64,000 bases of DNA from Halobacteriovorax sp. JY17 (lineage in GTDB: Bacteria; Bdellovibrionota; Bacteriovoracia; Bacteriovoracales; Bacteriovoracaceae). This document shows, in pieces, positions 26,932-35,285 of the stretch; within the stretch, counting starts at the first letter, position 1; each line of letters opens with the position of its first letter. Both the position numbers and the translations under genes were made by a program. The notes beneath the pieces are model-generated. The model was not told the origin of the DNA and made no database searches. It saw nothing but the letters and a program-made list of their open reading frames with translations. The stretch is from assembly GCF_002753895.1 (NCBI RefSeq), contig NZ_NJER01000002.1:797145-861144 (forward strand), in the 5' to 3' direction.

Positions 26932-27897
26932 TTACTTAATGTCTATCTTAATAGATCTTAAGAAAGGATTTCTTCTTCTAAATGAGTTGAATTTAAAAGT
27001 GATATCTAAATCTCTTTGCTCTGTTCTGATATTCCCTTCTGTGTCTTGGCAGTAAATATCGATCCAGTAATCAATTCCAATTTTTGAATTCCAATCGTTT
27101 TGGATAGGTCTTCTCCAATGTCCATTAGAGAGATTAAAACCGTAGACGATTTCATTTTCTAAGCACTTAATCTCTTCGTAGATATCATTATTCAAACTCT
27201 TAGCTTTTCCTCTGAAAGAGTAGCTAATTTTTGAATTGATATAGTTAAACTCACTAGAAAATAGGCGAACATCAAGGTTGTGCTTATTCATGATAAATCT
27301 AAGAACCTTCCAATTTGAAGACCATTGATTTCTAACTTTTGCTCCAAGCTGATCGAGTAGGCTATGGTTTGCAATACCTGCTTGATGTCCCAGCTCATGT
27401 ACAATTATTCCTAGCATGGCCGGAATATCGTCAACGATAGCCTCTGCTATATCTAGATTAACAAAAATAGTACTATCTTTAGTGAAACCAGTCTTTGCTA
27501 CTCTTGATGTTTGGTCGTCTTCGGTTAGGAAGAATCCCTCAGCATTCTTTTCTGATAGAAAAACAATAGGTCTATTTTGAGAAACCTTTTCTATATAAAG
27601 TGAGTTAATTTCTTTTAAAAGAAGTATTTCTTCAGATGAAAGTCCACACTCATAATTATCTAAGCAGTTTTGGATCGCAGTTTGAAGACTATAGTATGCA
27701 GACATAAAGTTTTGTTCAAGAAGTCCGCCGCCATTTCCAACGATGTCTCCTGAGCCGAGTCTTGCCATTATTTGAGCTGCTTCTCTTTCAAATTTAACAT
27801 TAAGTAATTCTCTCTCAGGTAGAGAAAGTCTCACAAGTTCAGCAGAGAGTGATATATTTGAAATAAGTAATAAAATTAAAATCGCAGTGTTCTTCAT
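26932..27897 (-). CDS. Secreted protein with HExxH zinc-protease motif
   Basis: 321 residues. Signal peptide (cleavage after SLSA), then a domain with IIVHELGHQAG, the zincin HExxH motif, at about residue 167. The third zinc ligand is not obvious. The C-terminal 100 residues are beta-rich with two Cys. It could be a secreted metallopeptidase, plausible for a predator of bacteria, but the family is not named. It is downstream of and close to the TIGR02147 regulator (eight bases). Confidence 0.72.
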   Translation of the reverse strand: MKNTAILILLLISNISLSAELVRLSLPERELLNVKFEREAAQIMARLGSGDIVGNGGGLLEQNFMSAYYSLQTAIQNCLDNYECGLSSEEILLLKEINSLYIEKVSQNRPIVFLSEKNAEGFFLTEDDQTSRVAKTGFTKDSTIFVNLDIAEAIVDDIPAMLGIIVHELGHQAGIANHSLLDQLGAKVRNQWSSNWKVLRFIMNKHNLDVRLFSSEFNYINSKISYSFRGKAKSLNNDIYEEIKCLENEIVYGFNLSNGHWRRPIQNDWNSKIGIDYWIDIYCQDTEGNIRTEQRDLDITFKFNSFRRRNPFLRSIKIDIK

Positions 27898-27905
27898 TTA
27901 ATTTC

Positions 27906-28763
27906 CTAGTGTTTTATAACTTCACGTGTGTGTCTGAAAAATTGCATATTCAACTGATAGAGGTCATCGGCTTCAGTTGTTGAGAATTTTTCATTGAAAT
28001 CTTTTATAAATTCAAAAATATATTTCTTAGCAGCATCAACATCTTCTGGTTTAACTTTCATTGTTACAGAAGTTACTTGTCTTTCTTTAACAGATTGTTC
28101 TTCAATGGCCTCGAGAGCTCTATTAATCATGCCAAAGTGATGTCTCTTAATTGCAGAACTTGGAACGTCATTAGTTGTTAATAAACCTTCTTTTAAAACA
28201 ATCAGTTTACCATTTTCATCACGACCAATAGTCTTCATCTCCATCATGATATTTAGAGCGTTTTTAATTTGCGATGGAGTAACTTTCTTTCTTAGCTTCT
28301 TAAAAATCCAGTCTTCATCTTCAATGAAGCTTGGAGTTGAAATAAGTTGCTTGATAGCTAGAAAGTACCACTCACTAATTGCTGAGAATTCTTTTAGTCC
28401 AAGGGAAATCGCTGTTGAACCTGAGTTGAGTTCAGCAATCTTTTCTAAGATTTCTTTTGTATCTTTCTTCTTCTTATTAGCTTTTTCTAATTGAACGAGA
28501 AGCATTAGGTATTGCTTCTCTTTAATGCTCATTTCTAAATCTTCCGTAAGAGCATTAATCATTTCGAAACTAGGAGAGCGTTGCCCCTTAATAACCATTG
28601 TTAATGAACTTGGAGATTTATAACCAAGGCGAAGTGCCCATGATTGAAGATTGTTTGAAGTATGCGAGTAGAGACCGTCAGGCATTCCTACCTTAACGAG
28701 GTAATCTCGATAATTATCGAAATCAAATAGTGAAATTCTAGGTTGTTCTACCGTTTCTTTCAT
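27906..28763 (-). CDS. TIGR02147-family protein (putative regulator)
   Basis: 285 residues. N-terminal FDFDNYRDYLVK, then an HTH-like SPSSLTMVIKGQRSPSFEMINAL, and the central SEWYFLAIKQLI region typical of TIGR02147 (DUF4423) proteins. This paralogous family is strongly enriched in Bdellovibrio relatives and Fibrobacter. It presumably controls the secreted protein encoded next to it (inference). Confidence 0.85.
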   Translation of the reverse strand: MKETVEQPRISLFDFDNYRDYLVKVGMPDGLYSHTSNNLQSWALRLGYKSPSSLTMVIKGQRSPSFEMINALTEDLEMSIKEKQYLMLLVQLEKANKKKKDTKEILEKIAELNSGSTAISLGLKEFSAISEWYFLAIKQLISTPSFIEDEDWIFKKLRKKVTPSQIKNALNIMMEMKTIGRDENGKLIVLKEGLLTTNDVPSSAIKRHHFGMINRALEAIEEQSVKERQVTSVTMKVKPEDVDAAKKYIFEFIKDFNEKFSTTEADDLYQLNMQFFRHTREVIKH

Positions 28764-28787
28764 AATTCTCTTTTGTTTAAATAAGAA

Positions 28788-28810
28788 AAGGCCCTTCTAG
28801 GAAGGACCTT
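28788..28810 (-). terminator. Intrinsic terminator (minus direction)
   Basis: A 10-bp stem with one mismatch, AAGGTCCTTC / GAAGGGCCTT on the minus strand, loop CTA, then TTTTCTTATTT. It ends the secreted Cys-rich protein gene upstream on that strand. Confidence 0.8.
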
Positions 28811-28826
28811 CATCACACACTATATC

Positions 28827-29342
28827 TTATTGGCAATCTTCGATTGAAAGTGTCTTTGTGAAAAGCTTTCTACCGATTCTGTCATCTCTATCAGATCCAC
28901 CTGATCTAGTAACTCTATGTACATCAACTTCGTGAGAAAGTGGAAGAGTGTAGCTGTAAGTTTCGTATGCTTCACATACTCTGTTACCGTCTCTTCTAGA
29001 ACCTTCGTATCCCCATTTTGTACATCTTTCTCTTGTACCTTCGATAGCTGCTACACCGTAGTAATCAACAGTTCTAGTACAAACTCTATCTCTATCTCCA
29101 CCACCACGTGTCCAAGCAACACACTTGCTGATAGTTTTCTTAGTTTTAAGAACGTCACCATCTTTACATACGAAGAACGCAGAAGTCATAGGACCGTTAT
29201 CAAGCTTAACACTTGGAGCTTTGAAAGTTACTTTTGTGAAATGATCTTTAATTGTTTCCCATGAGTCAGAAGCTGTTGGCGTGTGAGCTGAAGCAGATGC
29301 TGTCATGATGATTGTAGCTGCAAGGATAAAAAGTTTTTTCAT
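28827..29342 (-). CDS. Hypothetical secreted Cys-containing protein
   Basis: 171 residues with a clear signal peptide (cleavage after ASA) and a mature domain with seven Cys (e.g. FFVCKDGD, SKCVAWTRGGGDRDRVC) that could form disulfides. It is rich in Arg/Gly. Strong AGGAGA ribosome site and its own terminator suggest a well-expressed monocistronic gene. No family is recognised. Confidence 0.72.
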   Translation of the reverse strand: MKKLFILAATIIMTASASAHTPTASDSWETIKDHFTKVTFKAPSVKLDNGPMTSAFFVCKDGDVLKTKKTISKCVAWTRGGGDRDRVCTRTVDYYGVAAIEGTRERCTKWGYEGSRRDGNRVCEAYETYSYTLPLSHEVDVHRVTRSGGSDRDDRIGRKLFTKTLSIEDCQ

Positions 29343-29620
29343 TTTGTTCTCCTAATGAGTTAGTTGTTTAGTTCTTATGAACTGTGTTTCAAATCTGAAA
29401 TCAAACTAACTTTTGGATTCTTCTTCGTAAATTAAAATTCACAAGATGTTTAACAAATGTTTCACAAGTTGTGAAATGGTTATGTAGTAATTATATAAGT
29501 TCGAATAAACAGGTAGTTACTTATTCAATATTGAAAAATTAGATAAGTTTCAGATATTTATTGCCATTGACGGCTGGGTGCGGCGTGGATAAGTTTCTTA
29601 AAAATAAATAGGAGATCACC

Positions 29621-30115
29621 GTGAAGATAAAGTTCTTAATACTTCTTTGTGCCATTTTAGCTTGCTTTAATTCGTCAGCTTCAATTGGAAAGGACGACTT
29701 AATTGGCGCAGTAAAGGGACGCTATATTCTCCAGACTAATGAAGTGGGAGAGATTCACTTCCTAATTCGCTCAACTGGAAAGCTTCAAGTTATAAAGTCT
29801 GATTGGTATAATCTAAATGAGTCTAGTGATGATTACCCTGCAAAGATGACAATAGAGCAAGGTGATAATGGGCTTCTTAGAGGAATGCCTGTGGCCCATC
29901 TCATTTTTTCAGAAGGTGCAGACGAGCAGGCCATAGACTGTCATCTCTTACTTACTGCTGAGCAGGGGTGGGACGGAGAAGGGTTAACGATAAGATTACT
30001 CTCTTCGTTTGCACTTGAAAATGATGGACCAAATGAAATTGCTTCGGTTCTCTCAACGAAGTTGACGCTTTTGAAGTATAGCGTTTCAGCAAAGAAATTC
30101 ATTCCTGTTAAATAA
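29621..30115 (+). CDS. Hypothetical secreted protein
   Basis: 164 residues from a GTG start with GGAGAT seven bases upstream. A signal peptide (LCAILACFNSSAS) precedes a beta-rich domain. There is no lipobox in the right context (AC at residue 14-15 is possible but weak). Not recognised. A strong terminator follows. Confidence 0.68.
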   Translation: MKIKFLILLCAILACFNSSASIGKDDLIGAVKGRYILQTNEVGEIHFLIRSTGKLQVIKSDWYNLNESSDDYPAKMTIEQGDNGLLRGMPVAHLIFSEGADEQAIDCHLLLTAEQGWDGEGLTIRLLSSFALENDGPNEIASVLSTKLTLLKYSVSAKKFIPVK

Positions 30116-30120
30116 TTAAA

Positions 30121-30147
30121 AACCTTCTGCAAAGAAGGTTTTTTTTT
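30121..30147 (+). terminator. Intrinsic terminator
   Basis: Perfect 8-bp stem AACCTTCT / AGAAGGTT, loop GCAA, followed by T7, five bases after the preceding stop. Confidence 0.92.
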
Positions 30148-30200
30148 GCTCGTAAAAGTTATAAAATACATCAGTAGTAATTCTTCGCCGGAGGTCTTTT

Positions 30201-30779
30201 ATGAAAAATAAAATGGGCTATATATTATCCTTCATTCTTGGAGCAATCTTTGCTTACTCTATAACCTATAGTGTTCTTACTAACTCTATTAAAGAAGAGC
30301 GTACGGAGATGGTTAAATTAAGAAAGGAAATTGAGAAGTTAAATCACGGATTTAATATTCCAAATCCATTTGCTGGGTTTGATAAGAAGTTTGACTCTAT
30401 AAAGAAGCAATTTGATCAAGAGGTAGAGAAAGAGGAAGAAGATAGTTCTTTCTTTGGTGGATTGGCCAAAGGGTTTGGAGCTCTAACTGCAAGTATGGCA
30501 GGAGGAGAAATTACGGAAAGAGAAGATGATAAATTCTACTACTTTGATATTGAAGTAGGAAGTTCTGAAAAAAATGAAATTAATGTAAAAGTAGAAGATG
30601 GTCACCTTATTGTTGATGGAACTATTGTGAGCGAAGATAATTCTGGAAGTGTAACAAGTTCTTTTAGATCATCATTTAATCAAATGAGACTTTTGCCAAC
30701 AAATGTAGATCAAGGAAATTTTAAAATGGATCAAGATAAAGAAAAGGGTATTCTTACTATTAAATTTACCAAAATCTGA
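30201..30779 (+). CDS. Membrane-anchored small heat-shock-like (Hsp20/ACD) protein
   Basis: 192 residues. An N-terminal membrane helix (GYILSFILGAIFAYSITYSV) and a coiled coil (about 30-50) lead into a domain resembling an alpha-crystallin fold: FYYFDIEVGSS, INVKVEDGHLIVDG and the final GILTIKFTKI. Typical small heat-shock proteins are soluble, so the anchor is notable. It is likely an envelope-facing holdase; the side of the membrane is not certain. GGAGGT ribosome site. Confidence 0.75.
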   Translation: MKNKMGYILSFILGAIFAYSITYSVLTNSIKEERTEMVKLRKEIEKLNHGFNIPNPFAGFDKKFDSIKKQFDQEVEKEEEDSSFFGGLAKGFGALTASMAGGEITEREDDKFYYFDIEVGSSEKNEINVKVEDGHLIVDGTIVSEDNSGSVTSSFRSSFNQMRLLPTNVDQGNFKMDQDKEKGILTIKFTKI

Positions 30780-30804
30780 AAGGAAGGGGAGAGAGACCTT
30801 CCTT
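30780..30804 (+). terminator. Hairpin directly after Hsp20-like gene
   Basis: 8-bp stem AAGGAAGG / CCTTCCTT with a nine-base purine loop starting one base after the stop. No T-run, so it may stabilise the mRNA end rather than terminate alone. Confidence 0.5.
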
Positions 30805-30861
30805 CCAGATCGGTAATAAATTACTTAGCTATAAAAGCATCAGTATTTCTTATATAATTCA

Positions 30862-30999
30862 TCAATCTTTACTTAACTCTCTGGGCTCTGAAGCCTGAGT
30901 GTTCACAGGTACTGGCGAGAGTGAAACCTGAGCTTCCTGAATCATTTTCTTCAAGGCGTCCAAGTTATTCTCTAAATAATTTAATATTGCTTTCATCAT
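30862..30999 (-). CDS. Small hypothetical protein (45 aa)
   Basis: ORF of 45 residues starting MMKAILNNLENNLDALKKM, an amphipathic helix, then a Pro/Ser tail. AAAGGAAA lies eight bases before the first ATG. It is the only open frame in this gap on this strand. No family is recognised. Confidence 0.42.
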   Translation of the reverse strand: MMKAILNYLENNLDALKKMIQEAQVSLSPVPVNTQASEPRELSKD

Positions 31000-31140
31000 T
31001 TTCTTTTTCCTTTGCTGTCATCGAAGCGAATTGAGTTGTTGTTAAGGCGGTACAAAACTCAGTTCAAGCACGAAGCTTAGTTTTCCCTTGGAGCGTGTGG
31101 AAGGAATTCTCCTCCGATCATCTCATCAAGGGATTCATTG

Positions 31141-31296
31141 ATGACAGCGCTTTTAAATAAAATATCTTCATCAACTTTTAAGCAGGGGGCTCCTTATCAA
31201 AAGCTAAATCTAGTATATGAAAGAAGTTTAGAGGGAGTGTTATGTCTAAGTGATTCATTTGTTAAGATTGTGCAAACTTCTAAAGGGGTGCTATAA
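31141..31296 (+). CDS. Small hypothetical protein (51 aa)
   Basis: ORF of 51 residues starting MTALLNKISSSTFKQGAPYQ, with AAGGGA seven bases before the ATG. Its stop is seven bases before the MATE gene, so it may be cotranscribed. No family is recognised. A shorter protein-like frame without a start overlaps it on the other strand, which lowers certainty. Confidence 0.42.
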   Translation: MTALLNKISSSTFKQGAPYQKLNLVYERSLEGVLCLSDSFVKIVQTSKGVL

Positions 31297-31303
31297 GTAA
31301 TTT

Positions 31304-32650
31304 ATGAAAGCACAGTTGACGCAAGGGGATATCCCGAAGCAATTGGTCTCGCTCGCAGGGCCAATGATCTTTGGTGTATTTTCAATCATTATATTTAATC
31401 TCGTAGATACTTACTTTATTGGGAAACTTGGGCATAGAGAACTTGCAGCAGCAGCGTTCACATTTCCTATTCCATTAATTGTTGGAGCTGTTGCCTTTGG
31501 TGTTGGAATTGCTGCGACTTCATTTGTTTCTATGGCCTTGGGTTCTGGGCGATCAGATGAAGTGTCGAGATATGCTACAGATAGTATCTCTATGGTTGTT
31601 ATTCTTGGAATCATTTTAATGATTCTAGGTAAGCTCACCATTAAACCTTTGTTTCTCTTTATGGGAGCACCTGAAGATTTAATTCCACTTATCGCTGAGT
31701 ATATGGATGTGTGGTATCTTTCTATTCCTTTGATTGTTGTTCCTATGACTGGAAATAGCGTTATCCGTGCAATGGGAAATACAAAATTTCCTGCAATGAT
31801 TATGTGTGTTGCAGGAGTGGCTAACTTTATCTTTGATCCACTTCTTATTTTTGGAATAGGTCCCTTTCCTGAGATGGGATTAAAAGGCGCTGCTGTTGCT
31901 ACCGCAATTTCTCGCTTCTTCACTTTGATCGCAGCGACATATGTACTAAGAAAGAAGTATAATGTTCTCACCAGTCCTTTTATTCCAATGAGACGCTTAC
32001 TTGATAATTGGAGAAAGATTACACAGGTAGCCTTTCCCGCTTTTTTAAATAATTTAGTTAATCCAATTGCGATGTTTGTTCTTACAAAATTAGTGGCCTC
32101 ACACGGAGAAATTGTTGTTGCGGGCTTTGGAGTGGGAACAAGAATAGAATCTCTCTTTGCCATTGTCTTAATTGGAATTGCTGCTTCTCTTTCTCCTTTT
32201 GTTGGACAAAACTATGGAGCAAAGAAGTATAGTAGAATAAGAACAGCTCTTTCTATGGCCAATAAATATTCTTCTATTTGGATTTTTATTTGCGGAGTTC
32301 TCCTTATGTTCTTTGCTGAAAACCTTGTTTCTATTTTTAATGAAAATCCAAAAGTTATTGAAGTCGCAAGTACTTACTTAAAGATAATGATCTTCTCTAT
32401 AATCGGCCTTGCTCTTATGCAAAACTCTGTGGCCACTCATAACTCTATTGGAAAGTCGAAGGTCTCTCTTTTGATAAATATTCTCAGAATCCTCGTTATT
32501 CATATTCCTTTGGCGATAGTTCTTAGTAATATGTACTCCTACGAAGGAATTTATTGGGCCGGCTTTGTGGCCAATATCCTTGGTGGATTGATTGGTTCTG
32601 CCTTTCTTGTGAAGCTCTTTAGAAAGTTTCCACAAGAGGATGGAGTCTAA
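31304..32650 (+). CDS. MATE-family efflux transporter
   Basis: Inner-membrane multidrug/toxin exporter driven by Na+ or H+. 448 residues, twelve helices. N-terminus IPKQLVSLAGPMIFGVFSIIIFNLVDTYF and repeats typical of MATE (AVAFGVGIAATSFVSMALG, GVGTRIESLFAIVLIGIAASLSPFVGQN). The substrate is unknown. No close ribosome site precedes the ATG. Confidence 0.92.
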   Translation: MKAQLTQGDIPKQLVSLAGPMIFGVFSIIIFNLVDTYFIGKLGHRELAAAAFTFPIPLIVGAVAFGVGIAATSFVSMALGSGRSDEVSRYATDSISMVVILGIILMILGKLTIKPLFLFMGAPEDLIPLIAEYMDVWYLSIPLIVVPMTGNSVIRAMGNTKFPAMIMCVAGVANFIFDPLLIFGIGPFPEMGLKGAAVATAISRFFTLIAATYVLRKKYNVLTSPFIPMRRLLDNWRKITQVAFPAFLNNLVNPIAMFVLTKLVASHGEIVVAGFGVGTRIESLFAIVLIGIAASLSPFVGQNYGAKKYSRIRTALSMANKYSSIWIFICGVLLMFFAENLVSIFNENPKVIEVASTYLKIMIFSIIGLALMQNSVATHNSIGKSKVSLLINILRILVIHIPLAIVLSNMYSYEGIYWAGFVANILGGLIGSAFLVKLFRKFPQEDGV

Positions 32651-32758
32651 CCCCTTTAAATCACATATTTCCCAATGAAGGATTTGTGCAAAAAATACAG
32701 CCTTTAGTGAAGTTTTTTCTGAAACTGTTATAGTGCCTCAAACCCATTTGGAGCCCTT

Positions 32759-34444
32759 GTGCGCATAATTCTATTTCTCACATTCTCAACTCTCTTGGCC
32801 TCTTGTAGTGGCAAGAAAGAGCAGTTGGATGCTGTAAAAGAAAAGAAGATTTCTTCTAAGATTTATGGTGGGCAAAGAGTTGTTGAAAATAAATGGAAGA
32901 GTGTCGTCTCAATTTCAAAATTAAATTTCAAAGGTGAAATCGGAAATAGTTTCTGCACAGGAACTCTAATTGATGAGAAAACTGTTCTAAGTGCAGCTCA
33001 CTGCTTTTCAAGAGTGAAAGAGTACTATATGAGAAGTGCTGCCATAACGAGAGAAGACATTGATTCAAAGAAGAGAACCTACACTAAAATAAAGAATATT
33101 CGACTTCACCCTAACTATACAGGAAAGGATTCGGCCTTTGATTTTGCTCTCATTGATTTAGAGAAGAGCGCCGGGGTTGATGCAGCAGACATCACAGCTC
33201 TTAGCTCTGCTAAGGATATTCTCGAAGGGGAAGAAGTCGAACTCGTTGGTTTTGGGAAAATTGAAGATGGAAGTAACGGAATTAAATTCGAAGTAAGAAC
33301 GAAAGTTCGAGAAGACTTAGATGTTGAATTCACTGCCGGTGGTAATGGAAAAGACACTTGCTCCGGAGACTCTGGAGGACCTGTCTTTACAAAGAATAAA
33401 CGTGGTGAGTACGAGTTCTTTGGAGTTACATCTAGAACTCCTGATGATGCTAATGCCTTCTGTGGTGATAAAACTATTTACGGAAAAGTTTCAGTTGCAA
33501 TGAATTGGGTTAAGGCGGAGAAACTTATCGATCTTGCTCTAGAGGAAAACTCACTTGAATCAATTGCTCTTTTAAAGAAAGCAAAAATAGTTTTTCCAAA
33601 GTACTTCAAGCTCTACACACTCTTAGGAGAGTTTTACTTAAAGTTTGAAATGTTTGATAAGGCCATTGCAAATCTATCAGTGGCAAATAACTTTAAAATT
33701 GATGATTTTAAAACAATTGATCTTCTAAGAGAGACTTATTCAAGGATGGGAAATGTTGATGCAGAAGTTCTCACTTTAAAGAGATTGCTAACTCTAGATC
33801 CAAATAATGAAAAATATTTTGAGAGACTAGACTTTTTTGGTGAGACAGATCTGGCTGAAGTATACAGAGGAATAGGGCGATTTAAAAAAGGTGATATAGA
33901 GCTTGCAAAACTCGACCTAGAACTCCATATGGGGGATCCTATGGCCGCATTTATAATGGCCTTTAGCGAATTTAAAATGAGTAACTTTGAAGAGTCAAAG
34001 AAGATTCTATCGGATCTTTCTGATGAGGATATTATCGCTATAAACTTTAGAGATAAGAGGGGAGATACATTCCTACTCGCCGCTGTTTATGAGGGGAGAG
34101 AAGAGCTTGTGTCAGAGCTACTGCGTTTTAAACCAGATCTCTCTGTTAGAGATGTTTATGGAAATAATCTCGCAGAAGTTGCTTGGTGGGCAAAGAATTT
34201 TCATATGATTAAACTGCTTAGAGGCCTTGGCGTTGCATGGAATCCAAACGATTACTTTCTCCAGTTCACTTATTTCATTAAAGGTGAAAAATTAGACGAC
34301 GTTAGATTTATGCTAGAAATGGGAATAGATTTAAGTTTAGTCGGGCCAAAGGGAGAAACTGCTATTAATCTTGCTAGAGAAACTAAGAATCAAGAATTAA
34401 TCGAGCTAGTAGAATCTTATGGAAAAGAAGAAAAGAGTCATTAA
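32759..34444 (+). CDS. Trypsin-like serine protease lipoprotein with TPR and ankyrin repeats
   Basis: 561 residues from a GTG start with TTTGGAG upstream. Lipobox LASC (Cys16). The chymotrypsin-fold domain (about 35-255) has a full triad: His81 in SAAHC, Asp128 in FDFALIDL, Ser205 in CSGDSGGPVF. TPR-like helical repeats follow (about 260-430), then ankyrin repeats (about 440-555, e.g. GDTFLLAAVYEGREELVSELL). It is probably an envelope protease with a protein-binding tail. Overlaps the next gene by 26 bases. Confidence 0.85.
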   Translation: MRIILFLTFSTLLASCSGKKEQLDAVKEKKISSKIYGGQRVVENKWKSVVSISKLNFKGEIGNSFCTGTLIDEKTVLSAAHCFSRVKEYYMRSAAITREDIDSKKRTYTKIKNIRLHPNYTGKDSAFDFALIDLEKSAGVDAADITALSSAKDILEGEEVELVGFGKIEDGSNGIKFEVRTKVREDLDVEFTAGGNGKDTCSGDSGGPVFTKNKRGEYEFFGVTSRTPDDANAFCGDKTIYGKVSVAMNWVKAEKLIDLALEENSLESIALLKKAKIVFPKYFKLYTLLGEFYLKFEMFDKAIANLSVANNFKIDDFKTIDLLRETYSRMGNVDAEVLTLKRLLTLDPNNEKYFERLDFFGETDLAEVYRGIGRFKKGDIELAKLDLELHMGDPMAAFIMAFSEFKMSNFEESKKILSDLSDEDIIAINFRDKRGDTFLLAAVYEGREELVSELLRFKPDLSVRDVYGNNLAEVAWWAKNFHMIKLLRGLGVAWNPNDYFLQFTYFIKGEKLDDVRFMLEMGIDLSLVGPKGETAINLARETKNQELIELVESYGKEEKSH

Positions 34445-35174
34445 TAGAAGTACAATATTAGAAACAAGTCTTATCACTCCCAATCTTAGACGAATCCTAG
34501 TCGACATTTCAAAATTTGAACACATCGACTTAAAAGACCGTGGTGGCTATATTAAACTTAGCGTTTTAAATGAAGAAGGCGAGGAAGTTCTAAGAAGTAT
34601 TTCTGTTTCAACTGTAGATACTGAGAAGAAAACCATGTCCTTGGACTTTGTTCATCATGGAGGGCTTGGCCCTGGGGCGAAGTTTGCAAGAGAGGCAAAA
34701 GTTGGAGGAGAGATTTCTTTCTACGGTCCAGGACCAAGAAGGGACGTCGAGCAGTCTTTAGAGGAATTCATTTTCATAGGGGATATGACGGCATTTCCGG
34801 CGATTAAGGTTCAACTTGAGCTTATGATTGAAAATGATATTAAAAGTCCTGTAGAGGTTATTCTAGAGGCCAAGAGTAGTGAAGACTTTGAGTACTTTGA
34901 ACATCTCACTCATAGAGAGAATTTTAATTTTAAATTTATCGAAGGAAACTTCACAGCACTTGAACTTTTAAATGGTTTTAAAGAAATGGCTTTAAGCTCT
35001 GAAAAGTCTAAGTCTCTCTGGTGTGCAGGAGAGAGGCTGGCCATCAATGAGGTGAGAACTTACTTAAAAGATCACCCTCAAATATCTTTTATAGATAAAT
35101 ACACTAGTAGTTATTGGCAATGCGGACTGACTCAGAATGAGCACTCACAATTAAAGAAAACAGATATTAGTTAA
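34419..35174 (+). CDS. Siderophore-interacting-protein-like FAD/NAD(P)H reductase
   Basis: 251 residues of the SIP/ViuB family, cytoplasmic reductases that release iron from siderophores. Motifs: LRSISVST (FAD), DFVHHGGLGPGAKFAREA, FYGPGPRR, GDMTAFPAI and LWCAGERLAINEVR followed by SSYWQCGLTQNE. In this family the usual FAD motif is RxYT; here it is RSIS. No siderophore genes are adjacent. It overlaps the protease gene by 26 bases. Confidence 0.8.
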   Translation: MEKKKRVINRSTILETSLITPNLRRILVDISKFEHIDLKDRGGYIKLSVLNEEGEEVLRSISVSTVDTEKKTMSLDFVHHGGLGPGAKFAREAKVGGEISFYGPGPRRDVEQSLEEFIFIGDMTAFPAIKVQLELMIENDIKSPVEVILEAKSSEDFEYFEHLTHRENFNFKFIEGNFTALELLNGFKEMALSSEKSKSLWCAGERLAINEVRTYLKDHPQISFIDKYTSSYWQCGLTQNEHSQLKKTDIS

Positions 35175-35285
35175 TTGCTTTAACTGTTTGAATTTTAAGC
35201 CTTTTTCTCCTGTCTAAAGATGTGACAGCTAGAGTAATTAATTCAGTCTACCCCTTGGAAATGAGTTTCTATTCTATTGTTAGGA

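Noticed and set aside
28917..29264. 115-residue forward ORF over the Cys-containing secreted protein
   Set aside because: The minus-strand gene has signal peptide, ribosome site and terminator; the forward frame is Ser/Thr/Cys shadow.
31411..32163. 250-residue ORF antisense to the MATE gene
   Set aside because: It mirrors a strongly supported transporter; the Ile/Pro/Ala/Lys pattern is a typical shadow of hydrophobic codons.
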